From Algoriphagus iocasae (GTDB taxonomy: Bacteria > Bacteroidota > Bacteroidia > Cytophagales > Cyclobacteriaceae), in the NCBI RefSeq assembly GCF_014206875.1, contig NZ_JACIJO010000006.1, positions 62,001 to 126,000 on the forward strand: DNA of 64,000 nucleotides. The letters are read 5' to 3'. A program made the position numbers and the translations under genes. A model generated the notes under the pieces. The model was not told where the DNA came from. It was given only the letters and a program-made list of their open reading frames with translations, and made no database searches. Shown here in pieces: positions 52,071 through 60,039 of this stretch; position 1 is the stretch's first letter; each line of letters begins with the position of its first letter.

Positions 52071-53702
52071 ATGTTACTAAGATTGCTGTTTTCTCTTTTT
52101 TGCTGTTTGATTACAGTTCTTTCTATTGCTCAGAAAATCGATTCTCAGGTTGCCCAAAAGTTAGAAGAAGCAAATAACATTGCTGATTCTGAACCTGAGA
52201 GATCATTTAGTTTGGTTTCTGAAGTTCTTCAAAATAACATAAGTGAAGGTCCTTTGATCAAAGCAAAAGCTCATCAGCTCCAGGGACAACTTCTATTTCA
52301 ATTTGCTTTATACCAAGAGGCAGTAGAAGCGCTTTATATTTCTGAAGAATTATTCAAGGAATTGAATTGTCAGCCTTGCCTTGCTGAGACCCATAATTCT
52401 TTAGGGGAAATCTATTACAAGATTAAATCTCCTGAAGCTGCTATGGCCAGACATGAGCAGGCCTTATCAATTTACAAAAACACAAACAATGTATTGGGAA
52501 TGGCCAAAACTCTAGGGTTTATTGGTACCATGTATGAGAAGCTAGAAGATTATTCAAAGGCTTTGTCATATCAGTGGGAAGCAATGGATTTAGTGAAGTC
52601 GGCAAAGGATATCACTGCATTTGCCATCGTTCTAGAGAATATAGGCAGTATCAAAGAGGATTTAGAGGAATATGATTCTGCAAAATACTTTTTTCAAAAA
52701 TCCTATGAACTGCATTTGATCGCAGGAGACAGTTCCAATATGATTGGTAATCTCAATAACCTCGGGGATGCATATCGCAAATCAGGTGATTTTGAAAAAG
52801 GATTGGAGTATTCAAAACTGGCGATGGATATGAGTGATAGATTAGGTAATACATATCAGCTTAGAAGCGCCACTGTGGATGTAGCCAAAAGCCTTCAGCT
52901 ATTGGGAGAATTTTCTGAAGCCTATGATTATTTGGAGTTATCCAGACAGCTCAATGATCAGATATTTTCTGAAGAAGCAGCACGACAGTTGGCTATCAGG
53001 GAGGTCCAGTATGAATTAAATAAGAAAATCACCCAATTGGCAGAGTTTGAGCACAGACATGAAAAGGAAATTCTCACACGCTGGCTGTTGAGTTTAATTG
53101 TTCTTGCTCTGATCGTTTTGGCTTGGCTGATGTTGAATCGTCAAAAAATCAAAATCCGGAGCAGCAGGGATTTATTAGAAAGACAAAAAGAGCTATTGGA
53201 AATAAAAGAGAAATTGATTGCTACGGAAAAGGAAAACATCAATTTATTGGAAGCTAGGATGGCTGCAGAAGTAGAATCCCATTCCCAATCCTTATCTGCA
53301 CAGACACTCCATGTGATCGAGAAGAATCAAATGCTGGGCGAAATCCAGCAGAAATTAAAACGCATATTAGAGGAAGATTCCAAAGAACAAAAGAAGAGAA
53401 TCAGAAACCTGATCAAGCAAATAGATTATAATTTTTCTCAGGACACCGACTGGGAAGATTATAAAAACAGCTTCGAAAAAGTGCATCAGGATTTTTTTAA
53501 AAACCTCCATAAAAGCAGCAAGGATTTGACGCCTGGTGAACTCAAGCTGGCAAGTCTGATGCGGATGAATTTAAGCTCTAAGGAGATTGCTTCTACCTTG
53601 GGTATTTCGCAGGAAAGCCTCAGGATTTCCAGGTACAGACTCAGAAAGAAGTTGAACTTGGAAAAAGGAGAAAACCTACAGCAATTTCTGCTTTGTATAT
53701 GA
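52071..53702 (+). CDS. TPR sensor with a membrane helix and a C-terminal LuxR-type DNA-binding domain
   Basis: A 543-residue protein: signal/anchor (residues 3-20), about six TPR repeats (about 30-300, for example AETHNSLGEIYYKIKSPEAA), a transmembrane helix (about 336-356, WLLSLIVLALIVLAWLML), a charged coiled coil (about 358-470) and a C-terminal helix-turn-helix (about 480-540, LTPGELKLASLMRMNLSSKEIASTLGISQ). The TPRs lie in the periplasm and the DNA-binding end in the cytoplasm, giving a one-protein sensor-regulator. The ATG at 52071 is preferred over a GTG at 52044, since it gives a normal signal. The phytase gene follows after 194 bases and is its likely target. Confidence 0.87.
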   Translation: MLLRLLFSLFCCLITVLSIAQKIDSQVAQKLEEANNIADSEPERSFSLVSEVLQNNISEGPLIKAKAHQLQGQLLFQFALYQEAVEALYISEELFKELNCQPCLAETHNSLGEIYYKIKSPEAAMARHEQALSIYKNTNNVLGMAKTLGFIGTMYEKLEDYSKALSYQWEAMDLVKSAKDITAFAIVLENIGSIKEDLEEYDSAKYFFQKSYELHLIAGDSSNMIGNLNNLGDAYRKSGDFEKGLEYSKLAMDMSDRLGNTYQLRSATVDVAKSLQLLGEFSEAYDYLELSRQLNDQIFSEEAARQLAIREVQYELNKKITQLAEFEHRHEKEILTRWLLSLIVLALIVLAWLMLNRQKIKIRSSRDLLERQKELLEIKEKLIATEKENINLLEARMAAEVESHSQSLSAQTLHVIEKNQMLGEIQQKLKRILEEDSKEQKKRIRNLIKQIDYNFSQDTDWEDYKNSFEKVHQDFFKNLHKSSKDLTPGELKLASLMRMNLSSKEIASTLGISQESLRISRYRLRKKLNLEKGENLQQFLLCI

Positions 53703-53711
53703 TTTACAATT

Positions 53712-53746
53712 TGTTAATCTAGAATTAACAGACTGTAAAATACTGT
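53712..53746. promoter_or_regulatory. Palindrome and ACTGT direct repeats upstream of the phytase gene
   Basis: TGTTAAT-N5-ATTAACA (53712-53730) is a perfect 7-bp inverted repeat. Immediately after it, ACTGT occurs at 53732 and 53742, ten bases apart. Both lie in the 194-base gap before the phytase gene and could be regulator sites; the direct repeats faintly recall Pho boxes. This is suggestive only. Confidence 0.3.
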
Positions 53747-53835
53747 TTTTCAAATCTTTATAATCTTTTTTAAAAATTCTGTTTCGTTTTTGTTAACGCT
53801 CGAATGGTCACTTGTTGCCTAATTGATAACGCTGA

Positions 53836-53870
53836 TTTTTGATTAGAGCAAGGCGATAGCTATATCATTG
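53836..53870 (+). promoter_or_regulatory. Putative promoter of the phytase operon
   Basis: TTTTTG (53836-53841), a 21-base spacer and TATCATTG (53863-53870, seven of eight to TAnnTTTG) lie 26 bases before the phytase ATG. Confidence 0.5.
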
Positions 53871-53896
53871 TGCATTGATTTTACCAACGCAAAACC

Positions 53897-54988
53897 ATGT
53901 TTAACAAAACCAATTATTGGATTTCAGGCATTGCACTTTTAAGCTTATTTGCCTGCCAAAAGACAGAAACTTCTACGGTAGAAGTAAGTCAGGAGATCAG
54001 CCCTCTCAAACCCATTTATGTGACAGACCCAGTAGTTCATGACACAGATGATCCAGCTATTTGGATTAATCCCATGGATCCTGGGCAGAGTTTGATTTTA
54101 GGTACAGATAAGGACTCGCTCGGAGCTTTATATGTTTTCGACCTGAAAGGTAAAGTGATTGACTCTTTAGTAAGAAGAGGTATTCAGCGACCAAACAATG
54201 TGGACATAGGCTATCAATTGGAGATGGGAGATGCGAAAATTGATTTTGCTGTGACAGGCGAAAGACTCACTTCCAAACTGCGCTTTTATAAGCTTCCTGA
54301 GATGGAAGAAATCAATCCATCCGGAATTGAGATTTACCAAGGGGAAGAAGGGCCAGAATTTAGGGATTTGATGGGTGTGGCAGTTTACAAAAACCCGAAG
54401 ACCTCTCAGACTTATGTGATAGCAGGAAGAAAAAATGGGCCTACTGATGGAACATACCTCTGGCAATACGAAGTAAAAGGTAGCTCATCCGGAATCGAAC
54501 TTGAGCTAGTTAGAAAATTTGGCCAATTCTCTGGGAATAAAGAGATAGAAGCGATCGCGGTCGACAATGAACTCGGGTTTATTTATTATTCAGATGAGGG
54601 AGTCGGGGTCAGAAAATATTATGCCGATCCTGAAAAAGGAAATGAAGAGTTGGCTTTGTTTGCCACCGAAGGCTTTACAGAAGACCATGAAGGAATTTCA
54701 ATTTACAAGACAGGAGAAAAGACGGGCTATATTTTAGTCTCGGATCAAGCAGCCAATCTTTTTCATGTTTTTCCAAGGGAAGGTTCTACTTCAGATGCTA
54801 ATGAGCATGTATTGATCACCAAAATACCTACCAGTACAACTTCAAGTGACGGGTCGGAGGTAACCAACGTCAACCTCAGTTCAGATTTCCCAAATGGATT
54901 ATTTGTGGCAATGTCTGATGACAAAACTTTCCAGATCTATGACTGGAATGACCTAGCCAAGAGAATCCAAAATTCCATCCAACCTTAA
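53897..54988 (+). CDS. Beta-propeller 3-phytase lipoprotein
   Basis: A 363-residue phytate-degrading enzyme. The lipoprotein signal has its Cys at residue 20 (SLFAC). The body is the six-bladed beta-propeller phytase fold, recognised by TDDPAIWINP (about 50-59), RPNNVDIGY, KEIEAIAVDNELGFIYYSDEG and EDHEGISIY, which provide the calcium and phosphate sites. It removes phosphates from phytate in a calcium-dependent way. The TonB receptor gene starts 11 bases downstream, a pairing reported for this phytase class that suggests receptor-coupled uptake of phytate or its products. A TPR-LuxR regulator lies upstream. Confidence 0.93.
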   Translation: MFNKTNYWISGIALLSLFACQKTETSTVEVSQEISPLKPIYVTDPVVHDTDDPAIWINPMDPGQSLILGTDKDSLGALYVFDLKGKVIDSLVRRGIQRPNNVDIGYQLEMGDAKIDFAVTGERLTSKLRFYKLPEMEEINPSGIEIYQGEEGPEFRDLMGVAVYKNPKTSQTYVIAGRKNGPTDGTYLWQYEVKGSSSGIELELVRKFGQFSGNKEIEAIAVDNELGFIYYSDEGVGVRKYYADPEKGNEELALFATEGFTEDHEGISIYKTGEKTGYILVSDQAANLFHVFPREGSTSDANEHVLITKIPTSTTSSDGSEVTNVNLSSDFPNGLFVAMSDDKTFQIYDWNDLAKRIQNSIQP

Positions 54989-54999
54989 TCAACTAAACA

Positions 55000-57768
55000 A
55001 TGAAAAAATATATACAAGTATCATTGATAGTTCTGGCTTATTTGATGATAAGCTCACAACTATTTGCGCAGGGCGTATTAAGGGGAAAGGTGATTGACCC
55101 ACAAGGTCTGTCTTTGCCCGGTGCCAGTTTGGTGCTTAAAGGAACCACGATTGGTACGGTAACCGATCAAAAAGGTGAATATGCTATCACCAATCTTGAT
55201 GCAGGGGAAGTTGAAATTGAAGTTACTTATTTGGGCTATGGATCCTCCAGTGCCAAAGTCACCATCAAGGATGGAGAAACTTCTGTAATCAACTTTAAAC
55301 TGGAAGAAAGAATGATTGAGAGCGCTGAATTCGTAGTGTTTGGTGATCGCTTGAAAGGCCAGGCAAAAGCTCTGAATCAGCAGAAGACCAATGCGAATAT
55401 TACAAACATCGTTTCCTCTGATCAGGTAGGTAGATTCCCCGATGCTAATATTGGGGATGCCATGAAACGTATTCCCGGGATCACAATGCAAAATGACCAA
55501 GGTGAAGCTAGAAATATCATTATTAGAGGGATGGCTCCGCAGCTGAATTCAGTAAACTTTAATGGAGAAAGGATCCCCTCCGCTGAAGGAGATAACAGAA
55601 ATATCCAAATGGATTTGATTCCTTCAGATATGATCCAGACTATCGAGGTGAATAAAGCTGTTCTTCCGAATATGGATGCTGATGCAATCGGTGGTTCCGT
55701 AAATTTGGTGACGAGACAAGCACCTAATTCTTTGAGAATCTCAGGAACTGCAGCTTCCGGGATTAATTTGCTTTCCAATAAGCCTATTTGGACAGGTGCT
55801 TTGGTTTTAGGAAACCGATTTGCAAATGATAAATTAGGAGTGATTTTTTCCGGTTCTTATAACAACCACAATTTTGGTTCGGATAACATTGAGGCAGTTT
55901 GGTATGAATCCGATAATGGGATTGTTTTGGAAGAATTTGATATTCGCGAATACAAAGTTCAGCGTGTAAGAAAGTCAGCAACTTTGGCTTTGGATTATAA
56001 GCTTTCTACCAATCATACCCTGTTTTTGTCTGGGATGTATAACCAAAGAAATGACTGGGAAAACAGATTCAGAATGCGTGTAAGTCAATTGGATGAAGCT
56101 TTTGACGAGGGAGATTTTGAACAAATCTCAAATGGTATTTACCAAACCACTGGTAGAGTGGAATTTGAGACCAAAGGTGGCCTGGATAGTGATAAAAACA
56201 AGGCGGCAAGATTGGAAGACCAACGAGTGTATAACATCACATTGGGAGGAGATCATTTGTTCAACAAATTGAAAATGGACTGGAATGTAACCTATGCAAA
56301 GGCATCCGAGGAAAGACCCTTTGAAAGATATACTTCTTATCGTTCATCTGGTCAGGATGTAAGATTGGATGTTCCCAATCCAAGAGAGCCTTTGGCTATT
56401 TTGAGTGATATGTCCGATAACCTTGGGATTGGATTTAATGGTTTGTCAGAACAATATGGATACACCTTTGATCAGGATTTAAATGCCAAGTTGGATTTTA
56501 AGTTGCCTTATAGTCCAAAGGGCATCCTGCAATTTGGAGTGAGATACAGAGGTAAAAACAAAGAAAGAGACAATAACTTTTTTGAGTATGAACCACTCGA
56601 TGAAGATGCATTTGGAGCAACACTTGGTGATGTGCCAAATCGTAATTATTCCGATCCAAACTTCCTTGCCGGATCGCAATATCAGGCTGGAACATTTGTA
56701 GATCCAAAATTTTTGGGTGGTTTGGACTTGAAAAATGGAGCTTTGTTTGAAGAAACTGATCTATTGGAAGAATATGTACCTGGAAATTTTACTGCCAAAG
56801 AAACGATCACTGCAGCCTATGTTATGGCAGATCACCAGTTTTCAGAAAAGTTATCTGTAATAGGTGGATTGAGAATTGAGCACACATCCATTGATTATAA
56901 TGGGAATATTTTTGATTTGGATAATGAAGAAGTGAGTCCGGCTGAAGGGGAGCAGAGCTATTCCAATTTAATGCCTGGACTTCATCTTAAATACGATATT
57001 GACCAGAATAGCATTATCCGTTTTGCATGGACCAATACTATTGCAAGACCTAATTATTATGACTTGGTTCCCTATGCAAATTTCAGCCCAGAGGATGAAG
57101 AGTTAGAGCGTGGAAATCCAAATTTGAAACCTGCTACGGCGATGAACTTCGATTTGATGGCTGAAAAATATTATGAAAATGTGGGATTGATATCACTGGG
57201 AGGTTTCTATAAGGATATTGATAATTTCGTTTATACTATTACTTCTCAGGGATATTCAGATCCTCAGTTTGGAAATGATCTGCAATATTCAAGACCAGAC
57301 AATGGTGGGACAGCAAGTGTTTACGGATTAGAAGCTTCCATTCAAAGACAGATCTGGAAAAACTTCGGGATTTATCTAAACTATACCTACACGAAATCCT
57401 CTACTACCGGGATTGAAGATAGAGATGGGGAAGATCTTGAATTACCCGGCACAGCAGATAACATGTTTAATGCCTCACTTTCTTATGAAAACAAACGCTT
57501 TGTTATGAGAGTGTCTTTGAATTATGCTTCTGATTATTTAGACGAACTTGGAGGTGAAGGTTTTGAAGATCGCTATTATGACAAGCAGACATTCCTAGAT
57601 GTTAATGCTTCCTATGCCTTTACTCCAAAATGGAGAGTGTTTGCTGAAGGAAACAACCTGACAAACCAACCTTTGAGATATTATCAAGGGATCAAATCCA
57701 GAACCATGCAGGCGGAATACTACAACGCACGGTTTAACTTCGGAGTGAAATTCGATTTGTTCGAATAG
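55000..57768 (+). CDS. TonB-dependent receptor paired with phytase
   Basis: A 922-residue outer-membrane receptor: signal peptide (end near LFAQG), carboxypeptidase-regulatory-like domain (about 26-105), plug (about 110-250) and a barrel ending FGVKFDLF. The plug reads QVGRFPDANIGDAMKRIPGI, followed by GEARNIIIRGM, which is the signature of the large Xanthomonas/Caulobacter-type receptor family (TIGR01782-like), distinct from SusC. It has no SusD partner. Translation is probably coupled to the phytase gene 11 bases upstream. The ligand is likely phytate or lower inositol phosphates, by context. A repeat-bearing intergenic element follows. Confidence 0.9.
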   Translation: MKKYIQVSLIVLAYLMISSQLFAQGVLRGKVIDPQGLSLPGASLVLKGTTIGTVTDQKGEYAITNLDAGEVEIEVTYLGYGSSSAKVTIKDGETSVINFKLEERMIESAEFVVFGDRLKGQAKALNQQKTNANITNIVSSDQVGRFPDANIGDAMKRIPGITMQNDQGEARNIIIRGMAPQLNSVNFNGERIPSAEGDNRNIQMDLIPSDMIQTIEVNKAVLPNMDADAIGGSVNLVTRQAPNSLRISGTAASGINLLSNKPIWTGALVLGNRFANDKLGVIFSGSYNNHNFGSDNIEAVWYESDNGIVLEEFDIREYKVQRVRKSATLALDYKLSTNHTLFLSGMYNQRNDWENRFRMRVSQLDEAFDEGDFEQISNGIYQTTGRVEFETKGGLDSDKNKAARLEDQRVYNITLGGDHLFNKLKMDWNVTYAKASEERPFERYTSYRSSGQDVRLDVPNPREPLAILSDMSDNLGIGFNGLSEQYGYTFDQDLNAKLDFKLPYSPKGILQFGVRYRGKNKERDNNFFEYEPLDEDAFGATLGDVPNRNYSDPNFLAGSQYQAGTFVDPKFLGGLDLKNGALFEETDLLEEYVPGNFTAKETITAAYVMADHQFSEKLSVIGGLRIEHTSIDYNGNIFDLDNEEVSPAEGEQSYSNLMPGLHLKYDIDQNSIIRFAWTNTIARPNYYDLVPYANFSPEDEELERGNPNLKPATAMNFDLMAEKYYENVGLISLGGFYKDIDNFVYTITSQGYSDPQFGNDLQYSRPDNGGTASVYGLEASIQRQIWKNFGIYLNYTYTKSSTTGIEDRDGEDLELPGTADNMFNASLSYENKRFVMRVSLNYASDYLDELGGEGFEDRYYDKQTFLDVNASYAFTPKWRVFAEGNNLTNQPLRYYQGIKSRTMQAEYYNARFNFGVKFDLFE

Positions 57769-57788
57769 TCTCAATAATTTGTAAAAAT

Positions 57789-58057
57789 TGAGGCTGTGTC
57801 TATTGTCTAATTTTTGTCAGTCTGAGTGTTAAATATTCTTAGAAAATACAAAAAGGGAATGACAGCAATTGGTTTTAAAAACTGGATTGCGGTCACCCTG
57901 AGCGGAGTCGAAGGGGCCTCGACTCCGCTCGGACTGACCCACATATCTCGCCATTAAATCAATCTGTCATTTGTAGGGGAGTCGAAGGGTCCTCGATTTC
58001 GAGACTCCCGTCTCTCAAATGCTCATTGAGACAAAAACAAGTTATGACACAGCCTCA
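57789..58057. repeat. MITE/terminator-like element with 12-bp terminal inverted repeats and two internal REP-like palindromes
   Basis: TGAGGCTGTGTC at 57789-57800 is exactly complementary to 58046-58057, bounding about 269 bases that fill almost the whole gap between convergent genes. Inside are two related palindromic units: 57891-57939, and about 57974-58010. They share the 19-base motif GGAGTCGAAGGGnCCTCGA at 57904 and 57978 (one difference). The outer arms are flanked by A and T runs, so they would act as a bidirectional terminator if paired. No coding capacity is seen. It could be a MITE, or an old terminator with repeats inserted in its loop. Confidence 0.65.
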
Positions 58058-58062
58058 TTTTT

Positions 58063-59868
58063 TTATAGCTGTTGATCTGAGACGAAATTGTTTGAGACAT
58101 TCAGTTCTGCAAGAAGGGAATCCAACTGAGCTTTCATTTTTTCCAGGATTTCCTCAGAATCTATTTGTGCTGATTTGATCAATTCCTGATAGTAAGCGAT
58201 TCCTTGCTCCAAATTGGTTCTGAATTTTTCCAGGTAATTTTCCTGTTTCGTACTGGGATTTGAAATCAACTTTTGGAATTCATTTTTTAAGTGGCTGACA
58301 TAAAGCTGGGCCTCTTTTACAAAAACATGTGGTCGATCCAAGTCAAGGTTCAAGTTTAGCTTTCCATAAATATGAGAAACCATTTCTTTGAGACTGAAAA
58401 CCCCTTTGAAATAGGCCAGATTAGGTCCAGGGCAAATGGTGACTGCATTCAGATTTCTTCTTGGAGATGATCCGTTTGCTAAAATCGCCGGAGCACTTAA
58501 TCCTTCACAAAGACAGTCTTTTTCGGCCACTTCCTTCCATTGGCTTTCTGTGATTTCACCATTTTGAAATTGCTTGCTTTTCAGATTTTGATATTGTCTG
58601 GATGCGGTGCAAATTGGTTTGTCGGTGAATTCGGTGCTGAACGAAAGAAATTTCTTATAGCAAGGACTTCCAGGTCGATTATTTTCCAGCCGACGAATTC
58701 TCTGCTCCTCACCACTGCTGTTTCTAAGATTGTTGAAAGGGACACCCAGAGGAGATGCATGGCTTAAGAAATAATCTGACTTTTTAGATTTTAGAATTCG
58801 TTGTAAAGTATCATCATCCACAGAGGTGGCTTCGGGAACAAGCAAAAAAGGACTTCCCCATCCAGTGCCATCCAAGGCATAATAGTTTCTTAAAAAACTA
58901 TCTTCCTGTGCATTTCCAATTCCACCTTGATAGGTGATTTTAATTTGGGAATCTGAAGACAAAACTTCAACACCTTTGTCAGCTAGTGCTTTCTGGTAAA
59001 CTTCAAAAAGAGATTCTTTGAGGACGGTTTTGTTTGTTTTAAACTCTTCCAAAATCTGTCCGATCAAAAATCCGTCTGTTGCAAAGGCATGACCCCCACA
59101 GTTAAGGCCTGATTCAATTCTAAACTCAGAAACCCAAAGTCCTTTTTTCGCCAAGAATTTACCTTGGATTAAGGCAGATCTATAATCAGAAACTTTCAGG
59201 ATAATCCCTTTTTCCATTTCCCCCTTTGAATCAGGGAAAAAGCAATCGAAATTCTCAGCGTAGCTATATAGTGCAGGGTTTAATCCGGCAGAAAAAACGA
59301 CAGATCCTTTAATTTTACTTTTGGCAAAACCTCTAAGTGAAGCCAAAGCATCAGAATATTCGCGTGGTAAAATGGTACCGTCTTTATCGTAATTCATTTT
59401 ATCCACTTTCGTCATGATATTTACATCGATGGAGCCGGGGATAATCAGAGATTGAATCTGTGGGTAAAGTGATTTTTGCTGTACTGGAGAGGCTTTTAAA
59501 AACTGATCGAAGATGAATTTATTTGGGTGTTCATCCGATAATAATTCAGCATACTTTTCGATCAATTCCGGATGGGTAAGACCATTTTCCCGGATTTCTT
59601 CGATCTTAAGATCGACGATTTGTTGCACGAGATCTAAATATGCTGTTATCCTTTTAGCTCGAAAGTCTTCTTCTTTCTCGCCGATTTCCTGAAATGGTAA
59701 GTCGTATTTTTCAGAATAAATCCTCCTCAAGTCTTCCATCAGATGATCATCCATAATGGAGATGACGCTGGATATGCCAAACTGAGCTACCTTTATCGGG
59801 CTATCGGCAGTGTAGCCCAAACCCATGACAGGAATGTGAAAAGAATGAACGGAAGTAGATTGATACAT
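58063..59868 (-). CDS. Conserved-looking 601-residue protein with flavin TIM-barrel-like motifs and a Cys cluster; function unknown
   Basis: I do not recognise this protein as a named family. Residues about 10-360 look like an FMN-dependent TIM barrel of the nitronate-monooxygenase kind: VMGLGYTADSPIKVAQFG near the start, NCGGHAFATDG at 256-266 (compare the EAGGH motif) and YQGGIGNAQEDSFLRNYYA at 313-331, then WGSPFLLVPEA at 337-347. Residues 400-480 contain five cysteines (403, 420, 452, 454, 479; GSPCYKKF, DCLCEGLS), which could hold an iron-sulfur cluster. Residues 540-590 are likely coiled coil. There is no signal peptide. It is a monocistronic gene with a good -7 element upstream. A flavin-dependent oxidoreductase is an inference. 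Confidence 0.6.
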   Translation of the reverse strand: MYQSTSVHSFHIPVMGLGYTADSPIKVAQFGISSVISIMDDHLMEDLRRIYSEKYDLPFQEIGEKEEDFRAKRITAYLDLVQQIVDLKIEEIRENGLTHPELIEKYAELLSDEHPNKFIFDQFLKASPVQQKSLYPQIQSLIIPGSIDVNIMTKVDKMNYDKDGTILPREYSDALASLRGFAKSKIKGSVVFSAGLNPALYSYAENFDCFFPDSKGEMEKGIILKVSDYRSALIQGKFLAKKGLWVSEFRIESGLNCGGHAFATDGFLIGQILEEFKTNKTVLKESLFEVYQKALADKGVEVLSSDSQIKITYQGGIGNAQEDSFLRNYYALDGTGWGSPFLLVPEATSVDDDTLQRILKSKKSDYFLSHASPLGVPFNNLRNSSGEEQRIRRLENNRPGSPCYKKFLSFSTEFTDKPICTASRQYQNLKSKQFQNGEITESQWKEVAEKDCLCEGLSAPAILANGSSPRRNLNAVTICPGPNLAYFKGVFSLKEMVSHIYGKLNLNLDLDRPHVFVKEAQLYVSHLKNEFQKLISNPSTKQENYLEKFRTNLEQGIAYYQELIKSAQIDSEEILEKMKAQLDSLLAELNVSNNFVSDQQL

Positions 59869-59893
59869 AGGACTTCTAGATAAATTGAAGTCC

Positions 59894-59901
59894 CAAAATT
59901 A
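59894..59901 (-). promoter_or_regulatory. -7 promoter element for the 601-residue protein gene
   Basis: On the minus strand this reads TAATTTTG, an exact TAnnTTTG match, 26 bases upstream of the ATG. The -33 element is poor (TTTA about 17 bases further upstream). Confidence 0.4.
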
Positions 59902-59980
59902 ATTCCGTGAATTTCTATAAACGATTGAATGGAGGTGGTTTTGCTCAGGCATAAAAATGATAAAAATCACCTTTTTTGAT

Positions 59981-60019
59981 AAAAAAGAAGCCAGAATCAA
60001 CGCTTGATTCTGGCTTCTT
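59981..60019 (-). terminator. Intrinsic terminator of the second PVC-type haem gene
   Basis: A perfect 16-bp stem (59985-60000 with 60004-60019) has a 3-base loop; on the minus strand it is followed by a T tract complementary to 59981-59986. It lies 20 bases after the stop codon. Confidence 0.88.
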
Positions 60020-60039
60020 ATAATTGAAAAACCTGTGTT

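Noticed and set aside
53785..53800. Single GTTAAC upstream of the phytase gene as a further response-regulator site
   Set aside because: One hexamer without the 10-bp repeated spacing is expected by chance in AT-rich DNA.
55078..55500. 140-codon frame antisense to the phytase-linked receptor
   Set aside because: The sense strand encodes the carboxypeptidase-like and plug domains; the antisense frame has no recognisable features.
57789..58057. Possible full insertion sequence
   Set aside because: Only about 269 bases with no transposase reading frame; at most a MITE or repeat-bearing terminator.
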